DNA of 64,000 nt from Streptomyces guryensis (GTDB lineage Bacteria; Actinomycetota; Actinomycetes; Streptomycetales; Streptomycetaceae), in the NCBI RefSeq assembly GCF_021261325.1, contig NZ_JAJSBI010000002.1, positions 62,001 through 126,000 on the forward strand, in the 5' to 3' direction. Numbering within the stretch: the stretch's first letter is position 1; each line of letters begins with the position of its first letter. This document shows, piece by piece, positions 6,876-16,476 of this stretch. The position numbers and the translations under genes were made by a program. The notes beneath the pieces were generated by a model. The model did no database searches. It saw only the letters and a list, made by a program, of their open reading frames with translations, and was not told where the DNA came from.

Positions 6876-9167
6876 ATGGGTGGGGACCCTTATGTGTCAG
6901 CAACGGTCGGCGAACGCGGGGGGACGGGGGTGCCTGACCCGTACGGTGACCGGGCCCTTCTGACCTCCGTCATGACGGAGGGCTACGACGCCGTACCCGG
7001 CCAGGAGCGGGATCGACTGCGGCGCTATCTCGAAGCCGTTGTCGCGGCCCGATCGGCGCCAGTGCACACCACCGTCGCCTTCAACGCCGTGTACTTCGGG
7101 TACGACCTCGGTGGTGACGGCTACGGCGGCAGCCCGTTGCGCCTTGACGACTTCCCCGTGATCACCTTCGGCGAGTGCGCTCCAGTGCTGCCGGTCGGCG
7201 CCATGGTGTGCGTTGCCACCGGGTCGGACCCGCTGTACGCCGAGATCGTCCATCGGGAGGGTGCCCACCCGAAGGTCGGTGCCCTCGGTGACGTACCGGC
7301 CTGGGTGTCGGGGGCGCCCGCGGGTGCCGAGGGCCCGGGCAGACCGGGGGACGGCGCCGCGCCACGGCGAAGGGAGCTCTTGGTGCCGGATCTCCACGCC
7401 TTCGGCCCGGCCCTGAGCCTGTCACCTACCCAGCTCCACCGCTTACGCACGCGCCGACGCTGGATCAATGAGGACGGGCATGTCGTCGTCGACGTGTGCT
7501 ACCCGTCCACGGAGGAAGCCCGCCGCGACGACCTGACGGCTTATGCGCACCATCTCCTGACGACGGCACGCGAGCAACTGCTCAGCCCCCTCGTCCCCGT
7601 GTCCCTCGCCGTACTGGTGGGCGGCACGCCCGACGACGACCTGCGGGCGGGTCTGCTCGGTCTCCTCGACACGGTGCGGGGCGTCCTCAACTCCAGTGCC
7701 GCGTTGCGGACATGGGGGCACTACGCCATGACCCGGGAATCCCTCGCTGACTGCTGGCGGGACACCGGGCCGCTGGGCGGTGACGACCTCAGGTCTCTCG
7801 CGGCAGCTGTGGAACGCGCGGCCACCCCGGCGAGGCGGCGCTACGGCCTCACTACTCCGGTGACCGTGTACACAGCGGTCGGACCGCGGCTTCGCGGGTT
7901 CCCGGGTGCGACGGAAGTGCTCAGGGGAGTCGGGTACGCCGCCGCGGTGTGCCGGGCGAACGTGGCGCTCGCCGACGTCGTCCAAGGGGACAGCGACCAG
8001 GGCCTGTTCGAGAACGGCTCCCGGATCACTCTCGACGACGCCTTCGAGGGTGGAGGCGTGTGGCGGTCCCATCATCCCGGTGAGACGGCGGCACCCGGAG
8101 ACCCCCTTGCCCCGGCCGGACACGGCTGGACGTCCACACTGCCTGCGCAGTCGGAGCCGGAAGCGGAGTTGGACCCGGTCGATCTGTCCCTCGCCGACGA
8201 CGCCTCCCTCGGCATCGGCGAACTCCTGCGCAACGACGCGAAGGAAACCGTCTGGCGGGCGCCCCTGCGGCTGGCCCACCTGATCGATGGCTGGTTCCCC
8301 CTGCATCCGTACGTCGTAGAGGACCTTCGACAGTCTCACGGTGCGCGCCCCACGGTACGCCTCGAACTCGACCACGTCGGCGAGGCGTTGTGCGAGAAGG
8401 AGACGACGCAGGACGTCACCTCCGAACTGGGGGACGACTCGGGCCGGTTGACCGGAATCGCCTGGCCCCGCGATTTCTTCCCCGGCCTGATGCTTGAACT
8501 GCGCCGTCTCCGTGGCGGCACGGTGATCCGCCTGGCTTCGACGCGCCTCAAGGAACGGGTGCAGGTCGGCGACCGTGAGACCGGGCACTTCTACGACCCT
8601 CGCGTGCTCACCAGGGAGGACACCCCGGGCAGTGACCGCCGTGGAGACAGCGCGGTCGGCCTCGGGCCCCGGCAACTGGTGATGCGCACTGTGCGCCGTT
8701 GTGGGTTGCTCACCCTGGACGGCCATGCCCTGATGGACCGTTCGGTCCTGCCGTGCGCGGTATACGGGCGCCGGCCGGCCCGGTCACAGGCTGCCGCCCT
8801 GGAAGCGGCGGTCGCGGAACTGCTCGCGGAACGGCTCTTGGCACCGGCCTTCGGTAGTCGGGACGCCTTGGGGCAGCCGCACTTCCCGGCGCGCGACAGG
8901 GAGCCGACCATCCCTCTCATCGGCTACCGCCCGGTCCGGCGGCGGGTGATACGCCCGTGGGGCGGTATGGACACGGAAACGGGCAGTGTGGGGCTGTCCG
9001 CGGCCCAGTTCGTCTCCGGCCACCTCCGTCGCCTGCGGCCGGGTTCTTCGCCCAGCGAAGGCCAGCGGGCGGCCTTCCGGGAGCACTGCCGCAGGCTCGG
9101 CAAGGCGGACGGCTGGGAATTGCCCTACGGCTACACCTTCGTCACCGAGCACACGCGCGGCCGCTGA
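6876..9167 (+). CDS. Uncharacterised 763-aa protein, first gene of the island module
   Basis: I do not recognise this family. The ATG follows GGAGG (6867-6871). The protein is soluble, with no signal peptide or membrane span. Visible features are an N-terminal mixed alpha/beta region (1-125), a Gly/Pro/Ala-rich linker (about 140-165), a central region with Asp-rich segments, and a C-terminal half with HVGEALCEKE, WPRDFFPGLMLELRRL and LGPRQLVMRTVRRCG. The end is basic. The next gene starts 112 bases downstream on the same strand. No nuclease or NTPase motif stands out, so a role as effector, adaptor or sensor for the partner ATPase is a guess from context. Confidence 0.75.
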   Translation: MGGDPYVSATVGERGGTGVPDPYGDRALLTSVMTEGYDAVPGQERDRLRRYLEAVVAARSAPVHTTVAFNAVYFGYDLGGDGYGGSPLRLDDFPVITFGECAPVLPVGAMVCVATGSDPLYAEIVHREGAHPKVGALGDVPAWVSGAPAGAEGPGRPGDGAAPRRRELLVPDLHAFGPALSLSPTQLHRLRTRRRWINEDGHVVVDVCYPSTEEARRDDLTAYAHHLLTTAREQLLSPLVPVSLAVLVGGTPDDDLRAGLLGLLDTVRGVLNSSAALRTWGHYAMTRESLADCWRDTGPLGGDDLRSLAAAVERAATPARRRYGLTTPVTVYTAVGPRLRGFPGATEVLRGVGYAAAVCRANVALADVVQGDSDQGLFENGSRITLDDAFEGGGVWRSHHPGETAAPGDPLAPAGHGWTSTLPAQSEPEAELDPVDLSLADDASLGIGELLRNDAKETVWRAPLRLAHLIDGWFPLHPYVVEDLRQSHGARPTVRLELDHVGEALCEKETTQDVTSELGDDSGRLTGIAWPRDFFPGLMLELRRLRGGTVIRLASTRLKERVQVGDRETGHFYDPRVLTREDTPGSDRRGDSAVGLGPRQLVMRTVRRCGLLTLDGHALMDRSVLPCAVYGRRPARSQAAALEAAVAELLAERLLAPAFGSRDALGQPHFPARDREPTIPLIGYRPVRRRVIRPWGGMDTETGSVGLSAAQFVSGHLRRLRPGSSPSEGQRAAFREHCRRLGKADGWELPYGYTFVTEHTRGR

Positions 9168-9279
9168 TCCGCGTACCCAAGGCTTCCGCCGAGTCCCTCA
9201 CACCCCGTTCCTCTCCAGGCTCCTCGGCATTGGGTGAGCCGATCCCGCAGGACCAGCCACAGAAACGGAGTACGCGTAC

Positions 9280-12200
9280 ATGCATGACCGCTACCACGTC
9301 GTGACGGAGCCGCCGTTGTCCCCGCCGAGCGCCTCGGCCGAGGAACTCGCAGGCTTGGCCGAGGCGCTGAACGCTTTGGAGGCCCCGGCCGCCGCTGCCC
9401 TGAACGACCTCACGGTCGACATGGCGGAACTCGCCTTCAACTCTCTGCTGCCTAAGGACCGGCAGAAGTTGCTCGGCAACCTGGGCATCCGCATGGCAGC
9501 TCCTCGACGGGCCGGCCATGCCCTGTGTCATGACGTTCTCGCGCGGCTGCGGCGCGATGCACGGCAGCAAGCCTGTAATTGTGGGATCAGGGGCCTCACG
9601 CAGACTGTGATGGACCAGGTGATCGCGTACGTCATCGCACCGGACGGCGAGTCCGCTTCCGACCCCGTTTCCCGGTGGGGTGCGACGCTCGTCCGGGCCA
9701 CAGTGTTCGCGTGGTGCAATGCCTCCGTCGCCGATGCCTACATACTTGCCTGGGCCGCGGACCAGGAGTGGTTCGTGGCGCCGGTCGACGAGACCGAGAC
9801 GGCACGACTCTCCGCTGTCGGTGACGAGGCACGGTCGATCATTGCGGCGCACCCGGGCTTCGTGTCCGGCGCAGCGGAGGAGCAGGGGCAGGCACTCGTG
9901 GTCGTCTCGGACGACGTGTCCGCAGCGGCGGCCGACCATGACCGAACCGAAGAGGCGAGGAGGCCGGACGAGGCCGGCCGGGAGTTGGAGTCGGCCTTCG
10001 CCCGAGCCCGGCAAGCCGTGGAAAAGGTGACGGGTGCGGTCGCGGACGGCCGCCCTCCGAAGGACGAGGATCTGGCACTGCTAACCGGGCTGAGTGCCGC
10101 GTTCGACAGCGCCGAATCGGTGTTCCGTATGGCGGGGATCAAGGGGGTGCCTCGTCGTCTGGAAGACATGACGCGTGCCGCGGACGCGCACCGGGCGGCA
10201 CACGAACAGGACCTCCGGACACGGGAGACCCTGCGCGAACTGGTGGATGTCGTCTGCCGTCCGGACAGCCCCGCCGCCTCTGCCGCCGAGGCCGTGCGAG
10301 GCGCGGCCCGCCGCCTGCTGGACACACCGGTGTGGGAGCAGGCCCAACGGGAGGAGTGCGCCGCACTTACCGCCTTGGCTCAGCTCATTCGGCTGGGGCG
10401 GCAGGCGGACGCCGCGGCGGAGATCCTGGCTCTGCAGGAGCAGGTCGTGCGGGGGCTGCCCTTGTGTGCCACGGCGGCGGTCATGGCTCCTGAACTGACG
10501 TTGGCGCAGCCGGAGGGCGCCGACCACGGACCCGTCGAGGCGGAGGCAGACACCACCGAGCCTGCCGAGGGTACGGCGTTCGCAGAACGCGGGGCCGCCC
10601 AAGAGGCCGAGCAGGCGTCCGGAAAGCCGGCGCGCGTGACCGCCGACCCCTCCATGCAGGAAACCGCGCCTGACCGCGCCCCCGGACAGGAAGCCGCCGC
10701 ACTCGTCGCGACAGCCCCAGGTGCGGCCGACACCGTCGATGCACAGACCGAGACACGCACCGACAGCGACCAGGCACCGCGCACGACCCCGGACGCCGAC
10801 GCCGACGCCGCGCCCACGTCCGCCGCCGGACCGCGCGACCAGCACGCACCCGCTCCGGGAGCGGCTCCCACCCCGGTCACGTCCGTGGCCGAAGACAAGG
10901 GAGACGAGGACGAGACCGACGCCGAGCGGGCTCTGGCGCGGCTCGTCGTCGAGCGGCGCTTCGGACTCGGCCACCACGTGGCACGTGCCGCCGGCCACCC
11001 CGAGCCGCAGGTGACGGCGCTCCGCCTGGCCGGTGCCGCCGCGCTGCTCACTTCCGGCGACAGCCAGAGTGCCCGGCTGACGACGGGCGTGCTTCAGCAG
11101 TACGGCGGACACGCGGGCCGCGACGCGGAGGGCAGCGAGCTGCTGCTGCTGCCCGCCCTGCTGCGTACGGCACTGATCACCGGCGACCACCTGGCGGGTG
11201 CCCAACTCAAGGCGCTGGTGCCGCGGCTGCCGGACCGGCTCGGCGAGGCCGCGACCGCCGTCGCCGACCGTGCCCTGAGCGGTGTCCTCATGATCGCCTC
11301 GCCGTTGGTCGTCATCGCAGACGTCTCAGAGACGGAGACCCGGCTGCGGGAACTGGGGGAGCAGTGCCGTGCGTTGCTCGTGCCGCCAAGGCTGCGGTTC
11401 GCGCGGGCGACGGAGATCGCCAAGCGCTGGCTGGCTGAGGACCGAGGAATGCTGGGGTCGCTGCTCACGACCGTGGTCCGCGACCAGCGCGACTCGGTTC
11501 CGCAGGTTCGGGAACAGGTCGAACGCCTTTCGAAGCTGACCGAGATCAACAGCGAGATCGACCGCATGGACCGCAAACACCGTTCCAGCGGCAAGCCGCT
11601 CCAGGGCGCCGGGCGGCAGGACCTGGTGCATCTCGTGGAGCGAGCCGCCGGCCTGGCCAAGGAGTGGTGTCTGGCGGTAGACGGCATCCGCCGCGGCGAC
11701 CGCTCCGACGGCAACCGGGCGACCAAGGAGATCTCCTCTCTGCGCAGGTCTCTCCTGGACGGCAAGGAGGCGCTGCTCGTCGAGCTGGAACAGCTGGCGC
11801 GGCGCTCGGGTGCCGTCGCCGCCGCGACCGCATGGGCGGCACGTGCCTCGATGGAGGAGCTGTTCGCCCTGCTGGGCGGCGCCTCCGCGACCACACGTCC
11901 CGGCGGTTCGATCACCCCCGAGATGGTGTTGGACGCGGAACTGCTGAAGGTCTGCGACACCCCCGACGAGCGGCCGTCCCTCGACCGGCTCCTCACCGCG
12001 GTCGACCGCACCTGGCAGGACGCCCTCGACGAGCGGCTGTCCCGCGATGCCTTCACCGCGGCCCGTACAATCGCCGAGCTGGCCGACCGTGGGCTGCTGC
12101 CCGCCGCGCAGGTCGGCGACTTCACTCCGCCCGCCCTGGCCTGGATCGACGAGCGGGAGGCCGCCCGGCGCACGGAGCTGCGCAGGGAACATGACGAACT

Positions 12201-15200
12201 CGTCGCCGAGGTGCACCGTGCGCAAGCCGACGGCGCTGTGACCGACGACCAGGACCTGCGCCTGCAGGAGCTGCTTGCCGACGCCCAAGACCGGCTCGGC
12301 GGCACCGGCACGCAGGATCTGAGGGACGTACGCCAGGCCCTCGACACCGTGCGCGGCGACCTGCCCGACTTCCGGCAGCAGGCGGCCGACCGGATCCGGG
12401 CCCGGCTCGATGCCCTGGACCTAACTGCGGACGGGCGTGCGCAAGTCCTGCGTCACCTGGACACCGGCGGCCTGGCCACTGCGGCCGACCTCGTCTACTT
12501 CCTGGAGATCGGCGAACCCGTCCCGGAGATCGAGGGCAGCGAACCCCACCTGACGGTGTTCTTTCCGGCGGTGCCCGACGGCCTCCCCCGGGGCATCGAC
12601 CGCGAGCTTGTGGACCTCGTCCGGTCCGGTGCCAAGCATCCGACACTTCCCGTCCTCGACTACGGCGCCCTGTCCACCGACGAGGCCGCTCTGGCGGCCG
12701 ACGCCCTCGACGGGTGGCGGGAGCTCGGCGCGACCGAGCCGAAGGACCGGCTCGAGGTGTCGGGACGACGGCAGCTGCCCCCGCTCCTCAAACTCCTCGG
12801 CTACGACGCCAAGAGTGCCAGGCCGCTCGACGAGCGGTCGCCGAATCTACGCCGACGCGAGTACCGCTTCTTCGAGGCGACTGAGGTGGAGATCAGCGGC
12901 AGAGCGAAGGCGCCCGCTTTCGGCTCGCAGATCCGGGAGCACGGCGGCACGTTGCGGGTGTTGATGGTCTGGGGCCGCCCACCCGCCAAGGTCGTCATGA
13001 GCCTCGCGGAGCGCGACAGCAGCGGTGCGAGCCTCCTGGTCGCCTACTTCGGCACGCTCAGCCGTGAGGCGCGCGTGGAACTTGCCGTCGGCTCTGACCG
13101 GTTGCAGCCCCTGCTGGTCGTGGACGACGCCGCCCTCGCCTATCTGGCGGCTCAGGGCAACCGGCAGGTGAGCACTGCCACGCAGACTCTGCTGCCGTTC
13201 TCCGGCGTCAACCCGTACATCAGGGAGAAGCGCGGCCGGATCGGCGGCGAGATGTTCTACGGCCGGGACGCCGAACGCAAGAGTATCATCGACCCGCGCG
13301 GCACCCAGGTCATCTACGGCGGCCGGGGACTCGGCAAGTCGGCACTGCTCGCCGATGCCGGGGACAAGTTCGTGGAGCAGCGTCCCGGTTACCACCAGGC
13401 GGTGTACGTGAACCTCGACCAGGAGAACATCGGCAAGGGCAGTTCGCTCGGCCCGGAGGCGCTCTGGAGCGTTCTGGACCGGAAGCTGACCGAGGCGCAG
13501 GTACTGGACCGGCCGCAAGGCCGCAGGTCCGCGAGGGACACCGCTGACATCTCCGAGCGCGTGCGCGCAGGCATCCGGGCCTGGACCGACGCGGACTCGC
13601 GTCGCCGGCTGCTGATCCTGCTCGACGAGTGCGACCAGTTCTTCGAGGCGGACGCACCCCGGTTCACCCAGACGAAGAAGCTCAAGGGCCTCGGGGACGA
13701 CACCAAGGATCGGGCCAAGGTTGTCTTCGCCGGGCTGCACTCGGTGCAGCGGTTCGCCAAACTCGCGAGCAACGGGCCGTTCGGCCACCTCGCTCAGACC
13801 CCGAAGGTGATCGGCCCGCTCGCCCCTCAGTTTGCCGCCGAGCTACTCGTCGAGCCCATGCGGGCACTCGGCTTCGAGTTCCAGGACATGGACCTGGTCA
13901 ACCGGGTGCTCGGCTACTGCTCCTACCAGCCGTTCCTGCTCCAGATGTTCGGCCACCGGCTGGTGGAGCTGATGCACCGCAAGCGGGCGCGACGCGGTGC
14001 CGAAGGCCCTCCGTACCAGGTGGAACTCGCAGACATCGAGGTTGTGGAGTCGGACGCCGGACTCAGGGACAGCATTTCGGCGGCCTTCAAGGACACCCTC
14101 AGCCTCGACCACCGGTACGACGTGATCGCCAATGTGCTGGCTTATCACGCCCGCCACCGCGGTTTGGAGGTGCGGCTGAGCGACACCGAACTGCGCGAGG
14201 AATGCGAGACATACTGGCACAAGGGGTTCGAGCAGCTCGACACCGAGGGTTTCCGCGCCTACCTCTCCGAGATGGTCGGCCTCGGCATCCTCGCGCCCAA
14301 CCACGACGGTCTGGGCTGGCATCTGCGCGGCCCCAACGCCTTGCGTATGATCGGCACCTCCCACGAGGTGGAAGCCCGCCTGCTCAGGGCCGAGGAGGAC
14401 TGCAAGCTCCAGGAGAGCATCGTGCAGGAAGGCCGCCCCGAGCTGCCCGACGGCCGCCCCGCACCACTCACCAACACCCAGTTGGACGACCTCCTCGGCC
14501 GGCGGTCCAACCAGACGAGGGTCGTCCTCGGCAGCCCTGCCACCGGTGTGGGCGACGTCGCCCACACCCTGCGGACGCTCACCGCGGGCATCGCCGGCTG
14601 GACGCTGCCGCCCGTCGGCAGGCCCAGCGTCTACAAGCAGGAGCTCACCGGCGGACGCCCCCGCGAACGACGCGTCGTCATCAGCGACTTCGTCAACTAC
14701 CGGGACCCGGTGCGTCCCGAGACCTGCCGGGAGGCTGCCGACCTCGCCGAGACGCTGCTGCCCCTCACCCCGGGGGTGACCCGCGCGGTCGTCCTCGTCA
14801 CCGACACCACCCAGCTGGCCCTGTGGCGCCCCCTGCTGACCGGCACCGAACCCACCTCGGCCGCCCCGGTGGTGCTGCGCCGCCACGACCGCCGCAGCCT
14901 GCGTGGCTGGGCACAGCGCGTCGACATGTTCCAGCGCGAGGACCGGCTGGACCGGCTCCACGAGCTGACCGGCGGCTGGCCGCGGCTGGTCGGCGACGCC
15001 CACCGGCTGCACCGCGAACTGGACAACCCCGACGAGGCGCTGCGTCGCCTGGCCGACCTGCCCACCGACCGAGCCCGCGCCCACGCCTTCGCCAAGGACA
15101 CGGGCCTGTACGCGGACCCGTTGCTCGCCACCGGATACCGGGCCCTGGCGGAGGAGTACAAGGACGGATCATTCGACTGGGAGGCCGCGCTGACCGCCGT

Positions 15201-15339
15201 GGCGGTCAAGGTTGAGGTCGACGAGGACGAGGCACGGTGGATCGTGACCGGCCTCGACGCCCTTCAGGTCTTCGACCGCGAGGGCACTCTGCTGCGCCTG
15301 GAACCGCTGCTGCGCCAGTGCGTGGCACTTCGCGTGTGA
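9280..15339 (+). CDS. Giant 2019-aa STAND/AAA-like NTPase protein, second gene of the module
   Basis: A helical N-terminal region (1-410) is followed by a Pro/Ala/Asp/Glu-rich linker (about 413-548) and a long helical middle (550-1200). A beta-rich block then leads to NPYIREKRGRIGGEMFYGRD. The Walker A motif GGRGLGKS is at about 1347-1354 and Walker B LLILLDECD ends near 1450. A lid-like segment GYCSYQPFLLQMFG precedes a winged-helix-like stretch. Near 1747 a second, degenerate NTPase appears: VVLGSPATGVGD, then AVVLVTD, then ELTGGWPRLVG. The NTPase type, large flanking regions and island setting resemble STAND-class defence proteins, but no named family is recognised. Function is inferred, not shown. 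Confidence 0.8.
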   Translation: MHDRYHVVTEPPLSPPSASAEELAGLAEALNALEAPAAAALNDLTVDMAELAFNSLLPKDRQKLLGNLGIRMAAPRRAGHALCHDVLARLRRDARQQACNCGIRGLTQTVMDQVIAYVIAPDGESASDPVSRWGATLVRATVFAWCNASVADAYILAWAADQEWFVAPVDETETARLSAVGDEARSIIAAHPGFVSGAAEEQGQALVVVSDDVSAAAADHDRTEEARRPDEAGRELESAFARARQAVEKVTGAVADGRPPKDEDLALLTGLSAAFDSAESVFRMAGIKGVPRRLEDMTRAADAHRAAHEQDLRTRETLRELVDVVCRPDSPAASAAEAVRGAARRLLDTPVWEQAQREECAALTALAQLIRLGRQADAAAEILALQEQVVRGLPLCATAAVMAPELTLAQPEGADHGPVEAEADTTEPAEGTAFAERGAAQEAEQASGKPARVTADPSMQETAPDRAPGQEAAALVATAPGAADTVDAQTETRTDSDQAPRTTPDADADAAPTSAAGPRDQHAPAPGAAPTPVTSVAEDKGDEDETDAERALARLVVERRFGLGHHVARAAGHPEPQVTALRLAGAAALLTSGDSQSARLTTGVLQQYGGHAGRDAEGSELLLLPALLRTALITGDHLAGAQLKALVPRLPDRLGEAATAVADRALSGVLMIASPLVVIADVSETETRLRELGEQCRALLVPPRLRFARATEIAKRWLAEDRGMLGSLLTTVVRDQRDSVPQVREQVERLSKLTEINSEIDRMDRKHRSSGKPLQGAGRQDLVHLVERAAGLAKEWCLAVDGIRRGDRSDGNRATKEISSLRRSLLDGKEALLVELEQLARRSGAVAAATAWAARASMEELFALLGGASATTRPGGSITPEMVLDAELLKVCDTPDERPSLDRLLTAVDRTWQDALDERLSRDAFTAARTIAELADRGLLPAAQVGDFTPPALAWIDEREAARRTELRREHDELVAEVHRAQADGAVTDDQDLRLQELLADAQDRLGGTGTQDLRDVRQALDTVRGDLPDFRQQAADRIRARLDALDLTADGRAQVLRHLDTGGLATAADLVYFLEIGEPVPEIEGSEPHLTVFFPAVPDGLPRGIDRELVDLVRSGAKHPTLPVLDYGALSTDEAALAADALDGWRELGATEPKDRLEVSGRRQLPPLLKLLGYDAKSARPLDERSPNLRRREYRFFEATEVEISGRAKAPAFGSQIREHGGTLRVLMVWGRPPAKVVMSLAERDSSGASLLVAYFGTLSREARVELAVGSDRLQPLLVVDDAALAYLAAQGNRQVSTATQTLLPFSGVNPYIREKRGRIGGEMFYGRDAERKSIIDPRGTQVIYGGRGLGKSALLADAGDKFVEQRPGYHQAVYVNLDQENIGKGSSLGPEALWSVLDRKLTEAQVLDRPQGRRSARDTADISERVRAGIRAWTDADSRRRLLILLDECDQFFEADAPRFTQTKKLKGLGDDTKDRAKVVFAGLHSVQRFAKLASNGPFGHLAQTPKVIGPLAPQFAAELLVEPMRALGFEFQDMDLVNRVLGYCSYQPFLLQMFGHRLVELMHRKRARRGAEGPPYQVELADIEVVESDAGLRDSISAAFKDTLSLDHRYDVIANVLAYHARHRGLEVRLSDTELREECETYWHKGFEQLDTEGFRAYLSEMVGLGILAPNHDGLGWHLRGPNALRMIGTSHEVEARLLRAEEDCKLQESIVQEGRPELPDGRPAPLTNTQLDDLLGRRSNQTRVVLGSPATGVGDVAHTLRTLTAGIAGWTLPPVGRPSVYKQELTGGRPRERRVVISDFVNYRDPVRPETCREAADLAETLLPLTPGVTRAVVLVTDTTQLALWRPLLTGTEPTSAAPVVLRRHDRRSLRGWAQRVDMFQREDRLDRLHELTGGWPRLVGDAHRLHRELDNPDEALRRLADLPTDRARAHAFAKDTGLYADPLLATGYRALAEEYKDGSFDWEAALTAVAVKVEVDEDEARWIVTGLDALQVFDREGTLLRLEPLLRQCVALRV

Positions 15340-15356
15340 CAGTGTGTGAAAGCGAG

Positions 15357-15384
15357 CCGGTCGCCCACCTGTCAGGGCGGCCGG
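15357..15384 (+). terminator. Hairpin terminator after the two-gene module
   Basis: CCGGTCGCCC (15357-15366) pairs with GGGCGGCCGG (15375-15384) with one mismatch around an eight-base loop. It starts 17 bases past the stop of the 2019-codon gene. Confidence 0.55.
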
Positions 15385-15400
15385 TCGCCTTCACGGTCGC

Positions 15401-15676
15401 TTGCGGGTAGCCGATCAGGCGCGGCGAGGTACACCGCGACCCGGACGGTCTTGCTGGCAGGCCGGTGCGGCTCTGCGCTGGCCGTCCGTGAAGGGGCGCA
15501 CCTCGGGCCGACCGCCGGACGCGGCGTACAGCTGTCCGGTGGCGCACGGCGCCTGCCTTGTGCACACCGACTTGCCGACGGCCGAGGCTCTGGAGGCCAA
15601 GCGAGTAGGGACGCACGCGGGTCGACCCCAGTTGATCACCCGGGCTATTGGGGCCTGCATCATGCCCGTGTACTGA
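15401..15676 (+). pseudogene. Possible relic of a serine recombinase C-terminal end
   Basis: The forward frame near 15580-15640 reads EALEAKRVGTHAGRPQL. This resembles the 'EALAAKRA.G.RLGRP' segment at the start of the DNA-binding tail of short serine resolvases. Nothing upstream in this frame shows the catalytic resolvase domain, and there is no start signal. If real, it is the last trace of the element's own recombinase. The match is short and could be chance. The rest of the 15.39-15.76 kb gap shows no gene. Confidence 0.25.
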
Positions 15677-15762
15677 TCTTCTCAGGGCCTTCCCGGTGTG
15701 CTTGATGTGGGACAAGCTCGCGACCGATTGCTTCCCTACCTACTCATTTTTAGGCTCCTGCT

Positions 15763-15802
15763 CTGATCGTTTGCGGATAAGATCTCATCCGCAAACGATC
15801 AG
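15763..15802. terminator. Perfect 16-bp inverted repeat at the end of the AbiEii-type gene
   Basis: The arms run 15763-15778 and 15787-15802 and match perfectly (core GATCGTTTGCGGAT), with the eight-base loop AAGATCTC. The right arm covers the AbiEii-type stop codon. The repeat lies between convergent transcription units and probably terminates both. It is much less GC-rich than host terminators, in keeping with imported DNA. Confidence 0.75.
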
Positions 15803-16476
15803 TCGAAGTCCGGATCATCGCCCTCTTCGAGGAGGCGAGCCGCGAGGTCGTCGGCCCATTCCACGGCCCAAGCGCGGACAGCGGTGATCGTGGTGTCATC
15901 GAGCCCATAGGCGGCGAAGGCTTCATCGTCGGTCCACTCGGCGCCCGTGAGGTTAGCCTGCAGATCCTCGCGCTCGAAGCGGCCGCGCGCGTGGCGGCGG
16001 CCGAACTCTTCGAGCTCGGAATTTGTCCATCGCCGCGAGGCTGCGAACACGTCGATCAGATCGCGGGGCGCTCCTCGGTCGGCGAGGGCGCGGACCTTGG
16101 TCCCGATGACGTCCTCCTCCGCGAGGACGGGCCCGTACGGGCTCTGGGTGACCGGCCGCCAGAAGATCTCCTTGAGGATGTCGACTTCGCATTCCTGGCC
16201 GGTGGTCGGGTCGGACACGGTGAAGCGGGCGGACAGCGGGGCAGTTTCCAGCGCGTGCACCTTCCAGCCGCGGGCTTCCAGGCCGGCGCGGAGCGTGGCG
16301 GCGATGTCGGCCATGGGCGCAGGGTTCTCGGTGGCGACGTCGAGGTCCTGGCTGGGGCGGTTCACGAGGCGGTGCGCCCGCACGGCGTAGCCGCCGGTGA
16401 GAACCAGTGGATACGGGGAACCGAGCGCGATCACATCCGCCAGGAGCCGCGTGTGCAGCTCCGGCATGTCCGTCAC
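15799..16476 (-). CDS. AbiEii/AbiGii-type nucleotidyltransferase (type IV toxin-like)
   Basis: 225 residues from a GTG that overlaps the upstream stop by four bases (GTGA). The nucleotidyltransferase start is visible: LVLTGGYAVRAHRLVNRPSQDLDVAT carries the GG..A..H and R.S.DLD signature of AbiEii toxins. These modify tRNA or other targets with nucleotides and cause abortive infection or growth arrest. The family's later VDI(L)KE and LIDVFA segments are also present. The partner upstream gene occupies the antitoxin position. An internal ATG at 16467 is an alternative start; coupling favours the GTG. Confidence 0.8.
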   Translation of the reverse strand: MTDMPELHTRLLADVIALGSPYPLVLTGGYAVRAHRLVNRPSQDLDVATENPAPMADIAATLRAGLEARGWKVHALETAPLSARFTVSDPTTGQECEVDILKEIFWRPVTQSPYGPVLAEEDVIGTKVRALADRGAPRDLIDVFAASRRWTNSELEEFGRRHARGRFEREDLQANLTGAEWTDDEAFAAYGLDDTTITAVRAWAVEWADDLAARLLEEGDDPDFD

